Numbered from the stretch's first letter, positions 17,002 to 26,523 are shown. The stretch: 64,000 nt of DNA from Nonomuraea montanisoli (GCF_013363975.1 NZ_JABWGN010000005.1:546338-610337); one strand, 5' to 3'. Program-made: numbers and translations. Notes: generated from the letters alone by a model not told the origin.

Positions 17002-19235
17002 TCCGTAAGGCCACGCTGCTCGCCGTCGTCTCCGCAGCGTTGCTCGCCCCCGTGGGCGTGGCGACGCCGGGCACGGCTGCCGCGAAGACGTTCACCGCCC
17101 AGGCCAGCCGGCAGGGGCTGGTCCTCACCGTGTCCTCCATCACACCCGAGTACGCCAAGGGCGCGGCCGACGTGATCAAGGTCTCCGGCACGCTGCGCAA
17201 CGACACCGGCAGCGACCTGAGCGGCCTGCTCGTCCGGCTGCGCTACCAGACGCAGCCGCTCGCCGACCGGGCCGCCCTGGAGACGTTCCAGACCGACCAG
17301 ACCGACCAGACGCTCCCCAGCGGCGCCTCCCCCACCTCCCGGATGGACATACCGGCGCTGGCGGCGGGCGCCTCGGCGCCGTGGGAGTTCACGCTGACCC
17401 CGGCGCAGCTCGCCCACCCGGCCCTGCCCCGCTTCGGCGTCTACCCGATCGCGATCGAGGTCCAGCAGGCCGGCTGGCGGCGCCTGGCCGTGCAGCGCAC
17501 GTTCGTCACGTACGCGCCCCAGCAGCCCAAGCCGGTGCGCAACAAGCTGGCCATCGCCCTGCCGCTGATCGACCAGCCGCATCGCGTCATCGACCAGCCC
17601 CGCCACCCCGACGACGCCACGTTCGTCGACGACAAGCTGAGCGCCTCGCTGACCGGCAAGGGCCGCCTGGCCGATCTGCTGCGCATCGCCAAGACCGCGC
17701 CCCCGAGCGTCACCTGGTTCATGGACGCGGCGCTGCTCGACGATCTCACCGCCATGTCCAAGCCGTACACCGTCGCCGGCAAGGACGACCCGGTCAAGAA
17801 GCCGGCCGACCCCGCGGCGGCCCAGTGGCTCAACGACCTGCGCGCCGCCCTGGCCGACTCCCCCGTCGTCGCCACCCCGTACGCCGACCCCGACGTGGCC
17901 GCCCTGGCCCACCACGGGTTCGACACGCAGGTCGGCCGGGCGATCGAGCTGGGCGGGCAGAAGGCCACCCAGCTCCTGCGTCCCGAGGTCTCGACCTCGA
18001 TCAACTGGCCGGCGTCCGGGCTGCTCGACGCCGACGCGCTCGACCTGCTGGCCGTCGGCAAGCCGGGCGTCGCCCAGGTCGGCAAGGTCCTGCTCACCTC
18101 CGCCAACCTGCCGCAGCAGGGTCAGCAGGCCACCCCGACCACCCAGACCGGTCAGACGACGCAGCAGACCGCCTTCGCGCCCGGCGCGACCACGCCCGAC
18201 GCCACCGCCACGCTCTACAGCGTCGCCGGCCCGGTCACGGCGCTCGTCGCCGACCCCACGCTCAGCCGGCTCTTCGAGCCCGGCGGCGGCGCCGGCTCGA
18301 CGCTGCTGAGCCGCCAGCGCTTCATCGCCGAGACCGCGATGATCGCGGCCGAGCCCGGGCAGACCACTCCGCGCTCGATCGTCGTCGCCCCGTCCCGCCG
18401 CTGGGACCCCAACCCCACGCTCGTCTCCGCCCTCCTCAAGACCGCGGACGACCTGCCGTGGCTGTCGCTCACCCGGCTCGACTCCGTCAAGCCCCCGAAG
18501 AGAGCGGCCGCCCGCACGGCGCAGACCCAGCGTGCCGGCCTCACCTACACCGACGACAACCGCAAGGAGGAGCTCGGCCGCAAGTACCTGACCCCGGTCA
18601 AGGACATCGCGCGCAACGCCGAGCTCACCTCGCTCATCACCACCGACAAGCCGCCGTCCGCCTTCGACGCGGCCGTGCTGCGGCTGACGTCCTCCGCCTG
18701 GCGCAACCAGACCCGGGCCGGGCGCGCCGCGACCCAGCTCGTCAGGGACGCCGTGGACGCCCGGATGGACATGATCACGATCACCGGCGCCGATCCCGAC
18801 CAGCCGCGCACGCTGGCCGGCTCCGACGGCGTCGTGCCCGTCAGCGTCAAGAACTCGCTGCCGGTCAAGATCACGGTCGACGTCGAGGTGACCTCCAACA
18901 ACCCCAAGGTGCTGCGGATCGTCCCCCAGCCGACCCGCAGGCTGGTGATCGGCGGCAACGGCCAGAGCGGCACCCTGAAGGTCGCGATGACGGCGGCGGC
19001 CGGCGTCAGCGGCGACTCGGCCGTGACCGTCCAGCTCCGCACCTCCGACGGGCAGCCGTACGGCAAGCCGGTGAAGCTGATCATCCGGACCACCGGTTAC
19101 ACCGGCATCGCCCTGGTGATCGTCGGCGCGGCGCTGACGGTCATGCTCGCCGCGGTCGTGACCCGGGTCCTCAGGCGCAGATCGCAGCGACGGCTCGAAC
19201 GGGCCGCCAGGAGTCGGGAGAGTGAGGCCGTATGA
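16998..19235 (+). CDS. DUF6049 family secreted, membrane-anchored protein
   Basis: Large extracytoplasmic protein conserved beside murJ in actinobacteria; role unknown but probably in envelope assembly. The 745-residue product has a signal peptide (LLAVVSAALLAPVGVATPGTA, cleavage near residue 29), an immunoglobulin-like N-terminal part (LRNDTGSDLSGLLVRLRYQT), a central domain with TWFMDAALLDDL and VATPYADPDVAAL, a second beta-rich part (VPVSVKNSLPVKITVDVEV), and one C-terminal membrane helix (GIALVIVGAALTVMLAAVV) followed by a basic cytoplasmic tail. The start GTG overlaps a short leader ORF. The murJ ATG overlaps its stop (ATGA), so the two are coupled. Confidence 0.85.
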   Translation: MIRKATLLAVVSAALLAPVGVATPGTAAAKTFTAQASRQGLVLTVSSITPEYAKGAADVIKVSGTLRNDTGSDLSGLLVRLRYQTQPLADRAALETFQTDQTDQTLPSGASPTSRMDIPALAAGASAPWEFTLTPAQLAHPALPRFGVYPIAIEVQQAGWRRLAVQRTFVTYAPQQPKPVRNKLAIALPLIDQPHRVIDQPRHPDDATFVDDKLSASLTGKGRLADLLRIAKTAPPSVTWFMDAALLDDLTAMSKPYTVAGKDDPVKKPADPAAAQWLNDLRAALADSPVVATPYADPDVAALAHHGFDTQVGRAIELGGQKATQLLRPEVSTSINWPASGLLDADALDLLAVGKPGVAQVGKVLLTSANLPQQGQQATPTTQTGQTTQQTAFAPGATTPDATATLYSVAGPVTALVADPTLSRLFEPGGGAGSTLLSRQRFIAETAMIAAEPGQTTPRSIVVAPSRRWDPNPTLVSALLKTADDLPWLSLTRLDSVKPPKRAAARTAQTQRAGLTYTDDNRKEELGRKYLTPVKDIARNAELTSLITTDKPPSAFDAAVLRLTSSAWRNQTRAGRAATQLVRDAVDARMDMITITGADPDQPRTLAGSDGVVPVSVKNSLPVKITVDVEVTSNNPKVLRIVPQPTRRLVIGGNGQSGTLKVAMTAAAGVSGDSAVTVQLRTSDGQPYGKPVKLIIRTTGYTGIALVIVGAALTVMLAAVVTRVLRRRSQRRLERAARSRESEAV

Positions 19236-20839
19236 GCCGCATGCTGCGGGCCAGCGCCGTCATGGCCGCGGGCACCATGGTGTCGAGGGTCACGGGCTTC
19301 ATACGCACCATGGCGCTGGCCACGGCGATCGGCACCGCCGCCATGGGCGACGCCTACAACGCGGCCTACGCCATCCCGTACAGCATCCTCGACCTGCTGC
19401 TGCTCGGCGTGCTGAGCAGCGTGGTCGTGCCGATGATCGTCCGGGCGCAGAAGGAGGACCCCGACGGCGGACGGGCCTACGAGCAGCGTCTGCTGACCCT
19501 CGCCACGGTCGCGCTGGCCGTCGTCGCCTTACTGGCCGTGCTGGCCGCGCCGGTGCTCATCGACCTCTACACGACGGGCTGGACCGGCCGGAAGTTCGAC
19601 GTCGCCGTCACGCTGGCGCGGTTCATCCTGCCGCAGCTCGCCTTCTTCGGCATCGGCGCGGTGGCGGGCGCCGTCCTGAACACCCGCGACCGGTTCGCCG
19701 CGCCCATGTGGGCCCCGGTGCTCAACAACGTCGTCGTCATCGGCGTGCTGATCATCTACCTCGCGGTGTTCGGCGACGCCGGCCGCGACCTGGCCCGCGT
19801 CACCGACGGGCAGCTCGCCCTGCTCGGCCTCGGCACCACCGCGGGCATCGTGGCCCAGGCCGCCGTGCTGCTCCTGGCGCTGCGCCGGGCCGGGTTCACG
19901 TTCACGCCGCGCCTCGACGTGCGCAACGCCCGGCTCGGCGAGATGGGCCGGGCGGGGATCTGGACCATCGGCTACGTGGTGGTCACCCAGCTCGGCTTCA
20001 TGCTGACCACCAACCTGTCCAGCCAGGCCGGCGACGCCGTGTCCGGCCACGGCATCACCCCCTACACCTACGCCTTCCAGCTCTTCCAGCTCCCGTACGG
20101 CGTCATCGGCGTCTCGGTGATCACCGCGGCCCTGCCCCGGATGAGCCGCGCGGTGAGCGAGGGCCGCTTCGGCGACGTGCGCGCCGAGTTCGGCTCCAGC
20201 GTGCGGCTCATCGGGTCGATCATGGTGCCGGTGTCGCTGCTGCTCATGGTGCTCGGCCCGGCGATCACCGTGCCGATCTACGCCCACGGCGCCACCTCGG
20301 TCCAGGACGCCGTCTACATCGGCAACGTCCTCCAGGTGTACGGCCTGGGCCTGGTGCCGTTCGCGGTCTTCCAGCTCCTGCTGCGCGTCTTCTACAGCTT
20401 CGGCGACACCCGCACCCCGGTCTACGTCGGCGCGGCCACGACCGTGCTCAACGCGCTGTTCATGTGGATCCTCTACCAGATGCTGCCCTATGCCTACACG
20501 GTGATGGGGCTGGCCTTCGCCTACGCCGTCGCGTACTCTCTCGGGGCGGTCGTCGCCTGGTGGCTGGCCTCCCGGCGGGTCCAGGGACTCGGCGGCTGGC
20601 AGATCGGCATGTCGATGACCCGGATGTATCTCGCCGCCCTGCCCACGGCCGTGCTGGCGCTGGTCGTGGTGTGGCTGGTCCAGATCGCCTTCGGCGGGTT
20701 GACCTTCCTGACCTCGGTGATCATCCTGATGGTCGGCGGCGGTGTGGGCATGCTGCTGTACCTCGCCGTGGCCCACCGGATGCGCATCCCGGAGGTCAAC
20801 TCGATCGTCGGTATGGTTGCCGGACGGCTGGGACGGTAA
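19232..20839 (+). CDS. murJ: Lipid II flippase MurJ
   Basis: Flips undecaprenyl-linked lipid II across the membrane for peptidoglycan synthesis. The 535-residue product begins MSRMLRASAVMAAGTMVSRV and has about 14 hydrophobic segments typical of the MOP exporter superfamily. Family landmarks are VSRVTGFIRTMALATAIG, FILPQLAFFGIGAVAGAVLNTRDRFAAPMWAPVLNN and YAFQLFQLPYGVIGVSVITAALPRMS. In mycobacteria the homologue is fused to an intracellular pseudokinase domain; here that domain is a separate downstream gene. Translationally coupled to DUF6049. Codon 100 is the rare leucine codon TTA. Confidence 0.95.
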   Translation: MSRMLRASAVMAAGTMVSRVTGFIRTMALATAIGTAAMGDAYNAAYAIPYSILDLLLLGVLSSVVVPMIVRAQKEDPDGGRAYEQRLLTLATVALAVVALLAVLAAPVLIDLYTTGWTGRKFDVAVTLARFILPQLAFFGIGAVAGAVLNTRDRFAAPMWAPVLNNVVVIGVLIIYLAVFGDAGRDLARVTDGQLALLGLGTTAGIVAQAAVLLLALRRAGFTFTPRLDVRNARLGEMGRAGIWTIGYVVVTQLGFMLTTNLSSQAGDAVSGHGITPYTYAFQLFQLPYGVIGVSVITAALPRMSRAVSEGRFGDVRAEFGSSVRLIGSIMVPVSLLLMVLGPAITVPIYAHGATSVQDAVYIGNVLQVYGLGLVPFAVFQLLLRVFYSFGDTRTPVYVGAATTVLNALFMWILYQMLPYAYTVMGLAFAYAVAYSLGAVVAWWLASRRVQGLGGWQIGMSMTRMYLAALPTAVLALVVVWLVQIAFGGLTFLTSVIILMVGGGVGMLLYLAVAHRMRIPEVNSIVGMVAGRLGR

Positions 20840-21004
20840 GGAACACGGGCGGAACCGGCGCGGCACTACCATGGTGCCCACACGCGCGAATGGAAGCAGG
20901 AGGGGCGTGGGCGGATCCACCCGGCATAGCGTGCCTACGTGGGACACGGCCACGCGGGCCAGTCGAGTCATGAACGCGCACGATCAGCCGAGCGGAGTGG
21001 GTCA

Positions 21005-22522
21005 GTGAGCACGTCGGCGGTCGAACCCGGCACCCGTCTCGCCGAACGCTTCCGGCTTGAGGACCGGGTGAGCGAAGCCGACGGCGCCACCCTGTGGAAG
21101 GCGATCGACGAGATCCTCGCCCGCCCCGTCGCCGTCCACACCTTCTCCCCCGACTTCCCGCGCGTCCACGAGGTCGTCACCGCCGCCCGGGCCGCCAGCC
21201 GGCTCACCGACCCCCGGCTGACGCAGGTGTTCGACGCCGCCGAGGAGGAGGACTACTCCTACGTAGTCAGCGAGTGGGTGACCGGCGAGACCCTGGCCGA
21301 CCTGGTCGCGGGCGGCCCGCTCGACCCGGAGCGGGCGGCGGGGCTGGTGGCCGAGGCGGCCGAGGCCCTCGCGCACGCCCACGAGGCCGGCCTGTACCAC
21401 CTGTGCCTGCGCCCGTCCCACCTGGTGTGGACGACCGGCAACACCGTCAAGGTGCTCGGCGTCGCGGTCGACGCGGCCCTGTCCGGGCTCACCACCGACC
21501 AGCCCGCCCTGGACGACGCCGAGGGTCTCGGCCGGCTGCTCTACGCCGGGCTGACCGGCCACTGGCCGGGTGACGAGGAGGAGGGCGGCCTGCCGCCCGC
21601 CCCCATGACCGACGGCCACTTCTGCACGCCCCGCCAGGTGACCGCGGGCGTCCCGAGCTACCTCGACACGGTCACGGTCAAGGCGTGCCTGCCCGAGTCG
21701 CGCAAGGGCCACGGCGCGCTGAACAGCCCGGCGGAGGTGGCCGAGGCGCTGGCCGGCGTCGCCCGGCCGATGCCGATCCCGATCGACTACCCGTCCTCCC
21801 CGCCCTCGGTGACGGCCACCTCGCCGTCCGAGGGTCTCGGCACCGAGGTCCGTCCCCCGCGGCCCCAGCCGCCGATCCAGCACCTGACCGTCCCGCAGCG
21901 CGGCGCCCGGCAGGGCGGCGTGGTCAACCGGGCGCTCATGACCGTCGTGGTGCTGCTCGTCATCGCCGCGGTCGGCGTCGGCGCGTGGACGATCGGCCGC
22001 AGCCTGGGCACCGGCAACGGCGACCCGGGGGCGCAGGGCACCCCGACGGCGGCCTCGCCGTCCGCCACGGCGGCGCCCCAGGCGGTCAAGCCGAAGAAGG
22101 CGATCGCGTTCGACCCCTTGGGCGACAAGGAGGAGAACGAGGGCGCCGAGCTGACGCTCGACGGCAAGCCCAGCACGTTCTGGAAGACCGACAACTACAC
22201 CACCGCCGAGCTGGGCAACCTCAAGGAAGGCGTCGGCCTGCTGCTCGACATGGGCAAGCCGGTCCAGATCAGCGACGTGGTGGCCACGCTGTCCGGCGCG
22301 AGCGGCGCGAGCGTGGAGCTCAAGGTGGGCGACGCGCCGGAGCTCTCGGCGCTCAAGACGGTCACCAAGCAGAAGGGCGCCTCCGGGAAGGTCACCCTGA
22401 AGCCCGATCAAGCCGCCACCGGTCAGTACGTTTTGATCTGGTTTACTCGTCTTCCGGCAGACGCGGGCGGCTTTCATGGCACCATCTATGAGGTAGTGGT
22501 CCATTCCCCCGGATCGGCATAA
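21005..22522 (+). CDS. MurJ-associated membrane pseudokinase
   Basis: A serine/threonine-kinase-like protein that should not catalyse phosphotransfer. The 505-residue product has a kinase-fold cytoplasmic domain (about residues 8-255). The VAIK lysine position reads VAVH (His near 43). The HRD loop reads HLCLRP (near 132-137) with no catalytic Asp, and no DFG is seen. A proline-rich linker leads to one membrane helix (about 310-332) and an external discoidin-like domain (AELTLDGKPSTFWKTDNYTT). By analogy with the mycobacterial MurJ pseudokinase domain it may bind a phospho-dependent regulator such as FhaA. GTG 21005 has GGAG upstream; a longer start at 20939 is possible. Confidence 0.85.
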   Translation: MSTSAVEPGTRLAERFRLEDRVSEADGATLWKAIDEILARPVAVHTFSPDFPRVHEVVTAARAASRLTDPRLTQVFDAAEEEDYSYVVSEWVTGETLADLVAGGPLDPERAAGLVAEAAEALAHAHEAGLYHLCLRPSHLVWTTGNTVKVLGVAVDAALSGLTTDQPALDDAEGLGRLLYAGLTGHWPGDEEEGGLPPAPMTDGHFCTPRQVTAGVPSYLDTVTVKACLPESRKGHGALNSPAEVAEALAGVARPMPIPIDYPSSPPSVTATSPSEGLGTEVRPPRPQPPIQHLTVPQRGARQGGVVNRALMTVVVLLVIAAVGVGAWTIGRSLGTGNGDPGAQGTPTAASPSATAAPQAVKPKKAIAFDPLGDKEENEGAELTLDGKPSTFWKTDNYTTAELGNLKEGVGLLLDMGKPVQISDVVATLSGASGASVELKVGDAPELSALKTVTKQKGASGKVTLKPDQAATGQYVLIWFTRLPADAGGFHGTIYEVVVHSPGSA

Positions 22523-22537
22523 CCAGGAATCCCTCTT

Positions 22538-23173
22538 GTGAACTCCCCACCCGAGACACCTTCATCAGCGGAGCGGCCGGCGATCAGCGACGCCGAGCTG
22601 CTGACCGCCCACATCGACGGGGATCCACACGCGTTCAGCGAGATCGTCAAGAGGCACCGTGACCGCATGTGGGCCGTCGCCCTGCGCACGCTGGGCGACC
22701 CCGACGAGGCGGCCGACGCCGTGCAGGACGCGTTCGTGTCCGCCTATCGCAAGGCGGGCTCGTTCCGCGGCGAGGCGGCCGTCACCACCTGGCTCCACCG
22801 CATCGTCGTCAACGCCTGCCTCGACCGGATGCGCCGCAAGTCCATCCGCCCCGTGGCCGACGACGAGCTCATCGAGGCCGCCGAGCGTGAGACGCCCATG
22901 CCCGACCAGACGGTCGAGCGGGAGGTGTCCATGGAGGTTTCGGCCGCGCTGAAACTGCTGCCGCCCGACCAGCGGGCGGCCCTCGTACTCGTCGACATGA
23001 TGGGTTATTCGGTCGAAGACGCAGCTCAGGTGCTTGGTGTGCCCAGCGGCACGGTCAAGAGCCGGTGCGCGCGAGGCCGGGCGAAACTTGCCCCGATTCT
23101 TTCGCATCTGCGGAACCGATCGAACCTCAGTCGCGTCTCATCCGCGAAGGGAGCAGAACTTCGTGACGGGTGA
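22538..23173 (+). CDS. sigM: ECF sigma factor (SigM-like)
   Basis: Extracytoplasmic-function RNA polymerase sigma factor, 211 residues. Region 2 is LLTAHIDGDPHAFSEIVKRH through DEAADAVQDAFVSAYRKAGSFRG and TTWLHRIVVNACLDRMRRK. Region 4 is LPPDQRAALVLVDMMGYSVE with AAQVLGVPSGTVKSRCARGRAKL. Its position after murJ and before a zinc anti-sigma factor and trxBA matches the sigM locus of mycobacteria and streptomycetes. The GTG start is 15 bp after the pseudokinase stop. The gene overlaps the anti-sigma gene by 11 bp, so the pair is coupled. Confidence 0.92.
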   Translation: MNSPPETPSSAERPAISDAELLTAHIDGDPHAFSEIVKRHRDRMWAVALRTLGDPDEAADAVQDAFVSAYRKAGSFRGEAAVTTWLHRIVVNACLDRMRRKSIRPVADDELIEAAERETPMPDQTVEREVSMEVSAALKLLPPDQRAALVLVDMMGYSVEDAAQVLGVPSGTVKSRCARGRAKLAPILSHLRNRSNLSRVSSAKGAELRDG

Positions 23174-24113
23174 TACGCACTACGATCTGGAGGTCCTCGC
23201 CGAGCTGGCCGAGGGTCTCCTGGACGCCGGCACGGCCTGCCAGGTCCGCGACCATCTCGCGGTATGCGACCCCTGTGGGGAGCTCCTGGCCGACCTGGCG
23301 GCGGTTCGCGAGGTGCTCGCGGCGACACCGACACCGGCCATGCCGATGGGTGTCGCACTGCGCATCGACAAGGCGCTCGCCGCCGAGGCCGAGCAGCGAC
23401 GCGGAGGGGTGGACCTCGCCGAGGCCCCCGACTGGGACGAGCTCATGCGGGACGCCCCGTGGCAGCGACCGGCCGAGGTGAGCGAGCCCGTTCCCCTCAT
23501 GCCCGCCGCCCGGCTGGCTCCGGCGAGCGTCCCGGCCGAGTTCGTGCCGGCCGAGGAGCCCGTGCGGCTCGGCGTGGTCGCCGACGACGGGAGCATCGTC
23601 CCGGCCCGGCGTCGCGTCGCCCGGCGGCGCCGATGGGCCCTGCCCGCGGTCGCCGCGGCGGCTGCCGCCGTCGTGGGCGGTGCCGTGGTCTCCGGCAACC
23701 TCCTCCTCGCCGGTGGCGACGGCGGCGGCGGAACGGGCGTCAGCGGCCAGGTAGTGGCCCAGCCACAGCCCTCTCCGGCCAGGGCGACGGCGAAGCCCAG
23801 GCCGTACGCGCTGACCGACAGCGGCCACAACTACAGCGACGACGAGCTGCGGCAGCCCCTGGAGCGCTTCCTCGGGCCGGCGCCGATCGTGGCCGGGGTC
23901 ACGGCCGACACCAACAACGTCGCCTCGTGCGTCGACCGGGTCGCCGACCGGACCAAGCTGAAGATCTTCGCCGTCGACCAGGGGCAGTACAACGGCCAGG
24001 AGGCCGTGATCGTGGCGTCCTGGAGGGACGAGGCCGCCAAGCGGATCCGCCTCGACGTCGTGGACCCGTACCACTGCAAGAACCTGCGCAAGCCGAGACT
24101 CGGCCGCTGGTGA
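23163..24113 (+). CDS. Membrane anti-sigma factor with HX3CX2C zinc motif
   Basis: Likely sequesters the SigM-like factor encoded just upstream. The 316-residue product has a ZAS-type zinc motif His31-X3-Cys35-X2-Cys38 (RDHLAVCDPCGEL), a long disordered stretch, a basic stop (ARRRRWALP) and one membrane helix (PAVAAAAAAVVGGAVVSGNLLLA). A C-terminal extracytoplasmic domain of about 100 residues has two cysteines (NNVASCVDRV, DPYHCKNL). The GTG at 23163 has GGAG 9 nt upstream and lies inside the end of sigM. The HX3CX2C cysteines suggest redox control, which fits the adjacent thioredoxin genes. Confidence 0.87.
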   Translation: MTGDTHYDLEVLAELAEGLLDAGTACQVRDHLAVCDPCGELLADLAAVREVLAATPTPAMPMGVALRIDKALAAEAEQRRGGVDLAEAPDWDELMRDAPWQRPAEVSEPVPLMPAARLAPASVPAEFVPAEEPVRLGVVADDGSIVPARRRVARRRRWALPAVAAAAAAVVGGAVVSGNLLLAGGDGGGGTGVSGQVVAQPQPSPARATAKPRPYALTDSGHNYSDDELRQPLERFLGPAPIVAGVTADTNNVASCVDRVADRTKLKIFAVDQGQYNGQEAVIVASWRDEAAKRIRLDVVDPYHCKNLRKPRLGRW

Positions 24114-24136
24114 CCTTTCGATCGTGAGAACGCGTC

Positions 24137-24165
24137 AGAGCCCGCTTCGGCGGGCTCTTTCGTTT
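24137..24165 (+). terminator. Terminator after the sigM/anti-sigma operon
   Basis: AGAGCCCGC (24137-24145) and GCGGGCTCT (24150-24158) pair perfectly around a TTCG tetraloop, followed by TTCGTTT. A canonical intrinsic terminator. Confidence 0.9.
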
Positions 24166-24189
24166 GGACCGGGCGTCGTGGGTAGGGGC

Positions 24190-24216
24190 GGGAATCTCCG
24201 CGGCCTAGGATCTGTT
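24190..24216 (+). promoter_or_regulatory. SigR-type promoter of trxB-trxA
   Basis: GGGAAT (24190-24195), exactly 18 nt, then GTT (24214-24216). This matches the GGAAT-N18-GTT consensus of the disulfide-stress sigma factor SigR/SigH of actinobacteria, whose classical target is trxBA. It lies about 40 nt before the trxB start. Confidence 0.75.
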
Positions 24217-24256
24217 GACGCCACTGGCAAAAACAGACGAGGAAGGCGTGGGAGCG

Positions 24257-25189
24257 TTGAGCGACGTTCGTAACGTGATCATCATCGGGTCCGGGCCCGC
24301 TGGCTACACCGCGGCCGTCTACTCCGCGCGCGCCGAGCTCAAGCCGCTGGTCTTCGAGGGCTCCGTCACCGCCGGCGGCGCCTTGATGAACACCACCGAC
24401 GTGGAGAACTTCCCGGGGTTCCCCGACGGCATCATGGGCCCCGACCTGATGGACAACCTGCGCAAGCAGGCCGAGCGGTTCGGCGCCGAGCTGGTGGCCG
24501 ACGACGTGGTCGAGGTCGACCTGGAAGCCAACCCCAAGGTGGTCAAGACCTACACCGACACCTACTACGCGAAGTCGGTCATCCTGGCGATGGGCTCGGG
24601 CTACCGCGAGCTGGGCCTGGAGAGCGAGAAGCGGCTGTCCGGCCGCGGCGTCTCCTGGTGCGCCACCTGTGACGGCTTCTTCTTCCGCAACAAGGACATC
24701 GTGGTCGTCGGCGGTGGTGACACCGCGATGGAGGAGGCCACGTTCCTGACCCGGTTCGGCCGCATGGTCACGGTCGTCCACCGCCGCGACCAGCTCCGCG
24801 CCAGCAAGATCATGCAGGAGCGGGCGTTCGCCAACGACAAGATCCGCTTCGTCTGGGACAGCGAGGTCGTCGACGTCCTCGGCGAGTCCCGGGTCGAGGC
24901 CGTGAAGCTGCGCAACGTCAAGACCGGCGAGGAGTGCGAGCTCGCGACCGACGCGCTGTTCCTCGCGATCGGCCACGACCCGCGCACCGAGCTGGTCAAG
25001 GGCCAGATCGACCTCGACGACGAGGGCTACGTCAAGGTCGCCTCCCCCAGCACCGCGACGAACATCGACGGCGTGTTCGCCGCCGGTGACGTCGTCGACC
25101 ACACCTACCGTCAGGCCATCACCGCGGCCGGCACCGGCTGCTCGGCGTCTCTCGACTCCGAGCGCTGGCTGGCCGCACACGAGAGTTAA
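24257..25189 (+). CDS. trxB: Thioredoxin-disulfide reductase
   Basis: NADPH-dependent flavoenzyme that reduces thioredoxin. The 310-residue product begins [20 protein letters not shown] (FAD-binding GxGxxG), has the redox centre Cys135-Ala-Thr-Cys138 in [12 protein letters not shown], the NADPH motif [13 protein letters not shown] and the C-terminal FAD motif [20 protein letters not shown] 24257 is chosen because the protein then matches relatives and GGAAGG lies 10 nt before it; the TTG at 24215 falls inside the SigR-type promoter. trxA follows after 11 bp. Confidence 0.96.
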   Translation: MSDVRNVIIIGSGPAGYTAAVYSARAELKPLVFEGSVTAGGALMNTTDVENFPGFPDGIMGPDLMDNLRKQAERFGAELVADDVVEVDLEANPKVVKTYTDTYYAKSVILAMGSGYRELGLESEKRLSGRGVSWCATCDGFFFRNKDIVVVGGGDTAMEEATFLTRFGRMVTVVHRRDQLRASKIMQERAFANDKIRFVWDSEVVDVLGESRVEAVKLRNVKTGEECELATDALFLAIGHDPRTELVKGQIDLDDEGYVKVASPSTATNIDGVFAAGDVVDHTYRQAITAAGTGCSASLDSERWLAAHES

Positions 25190-25200
25190 GGAGCGCCATC

Positions 25201-25515
25201 GTGAAGGCAGTAACCGACGCCACGTTCGCGGCCGAGGTCCTCAAGAGCGACAAGCCCGTTCTGGTCGACTTCTGGGCCGAGTGGTGCGGCCCGTGCCGTC
25301 AGGTCGCGCCCATCCTTGAGGAGATCGCCAAGGAGCACGGCGACAAGCTGGAGATCGTCAAGCTCAACATCGACGAGAACCCCAACGTGCCGCGTGAGTA
25401 CGGCGTGCTGCAGATCCCGACCATGAACGTCTTCAAAGGCGGCGAGGTGGTCAAGCAGATCATCGGCGCCAAGCCGAAGGCGATGCTGCTGCGGGAGCTC
25501 GACGGCATCATCTGA
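25201..25515 (+). CDS. trxA: Thioredoxin
   Basis: Small cytoplasmic dithiol reductant, 104 residues. Active site Cys29-Gly-Pro-Cys32 in [15 protein letters not shown]; cis-proline in [12 protein letters not shown]. Length and fold signature match TrxA. GTG start after AAGGAG. Co-transcribed with trxB, 11 bp apart, and ended by a hairpin terminator. Expected to be induced by thiol oxidation through the upstream SigR-type promoter. Confidence 0.97.
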   Translation: MKAVTDATFAAEVLKSDKPVLVDFWAEWCGPCRQVAPILEEIAKEHGDKLEIVKLNIDENPNVPREYGVLQIPTMNVFKGGEVVKQIIGAKPKAMLLRELDGII

Positions 25516-25536
25516 GCCCCGTCGCGGGTAGTCACG

Positions 25537-25576
25537 CGAAAGGCCCTCCGCAGCGCGCGGGGGCCTTTCGTCGTTT
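25537..25576 (+). terminator. Terminator after trxA
   Basis: CGAAAGGCCC (25537-25546) and GGGCCTTTCG (25561-25570) form a perfect 10-bp stem with a 14-nt GC loop, followed by TCGTTTC. Confidence 0.85.
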
Positions 25577-25731
25577 CACAGGGGCCGCGTTCGTGGGGCG
25601 ATGCGGGCCCGTTCCCGGGCACCGCTTCCCGGGGACCGCTTCTCGGGCACCGTACGGCCGGATACGAGGACGCGGCGGGACCGGGAAGGTCCAGATGGGC
25701 TCAGACGAGCTCAGACGGGGCCAGAAGGGGC

Positions 25732-26349
25732 TCAGACGGGGCGCAGGGCTCGTTCCGGACTCATGGAGCCCAGGAGGCGTTCGAGGGCCACCTCGACGTC
25801 CTCGCGCCACGACACGGCCGTCTTGAGTTCCAGCCGCAGCCGCGGAAACCGCAGATGCGGACGTACCGTCTTGAACCCCACCGAAAGCAGGTAGTCGGCC
25901 GGCACCACGCAGCTCGGTTCCTCCCACTTCAGGTCGCCGAACGCCTCGATGGCCTTGACGCCCCGCCGGGTGAGATCCTTCGCCATGCCCTGGATGAGCA
26001 TCCGCCCCAGGCCGCCGCCCGAGAACTCGGGGATGATGTGCGCCGTCATGAGCAGCACCGCGTCGGCACTGACCGGTGAGGTCGGGAACGCCACGGAGCG
26101 CGGGGTGTAGAGCGGCGGGCTGTACAGGACGAATCCGGCGGGCACCCCGTCGACATAGACGATCTTTCCGCAACTGCCCCATTCGAGCAGGGTGGCGGAG
26201 ATCCACGCTTCCTTCTCCAGCCCCGGATCACCCGAGTCGACCGCGCGCTCTCCGCTGAGGGGGTCCAGCTCCCAGAAGACGCACCGCCTGCAACGGCGCG
26301 GCAGATCGTCCAGATTGTCCAGGGTGATATTGACCAGCCGGCGCGACAA
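25732..26349 (-). CDS. GNAT family N-acetyltransferase
   Basis: Acetyl-CoA-dependent transferase of unknown substrate. The 205-residue product begins MSRRLVNITLDNLDDLPRRC and has an early CRRCVFWELDP cysteine pair seen in a conserved actinobacterial subgroup. The acetyl-CoA pyrophosphate loop is FSGGGLGRMLIQGMAKDLTRRG, after the beta-4 strand LLMTAHIIPE. The TTG at 26349 is the only start that retains the conserved N-terminus; a GGGG stands 6 nt before it. It diverges from the aminotransferase gene. Its neighbourhood near trxA is conserved in relatives but gives no substrate. Confidence 0.85.
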   Translation of the reverse strand: MSRRLVNITLDNLDDLPRRCRRCVFWELDPLSGERAVDSGDPGLEKEAWISATLLEWGSCGKIVYVDGVPAGFVLYSPPLYTPRSVAFPTSPVSADAVLLMTAHIIPEFSGGGLGRMLIQGMAKDLTRRGVKAIEAFGDLKWEEPSCVVPADYLLSVGFKTVRPHLRFPRLRLELKTAVSWREDVEVALERLLGSMSPERALRPV

Positions 26350-26523
26350 CTACGGCCCCAATCGTTGACCCGGAAAAGCCCGCGAAAACCGCGTCCCCAG
26401 CTGGCATCGTAGCCCAGTGGGACGCCGTCGGCGGGTACCACGGCGTGGAGGCCAGTCACGGGTGACATGCCCGGTTGGCGTAACCTGTTGTTCCAGGTCT
26501 ATCTGACACCGAGGAGGTGGACC

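Noticed and set aside
24215..24256. trxB start at TTG 24215
   Set aside because: It overlaps the GTT of the SigR-type promoter; homology begins at TTG 24257.
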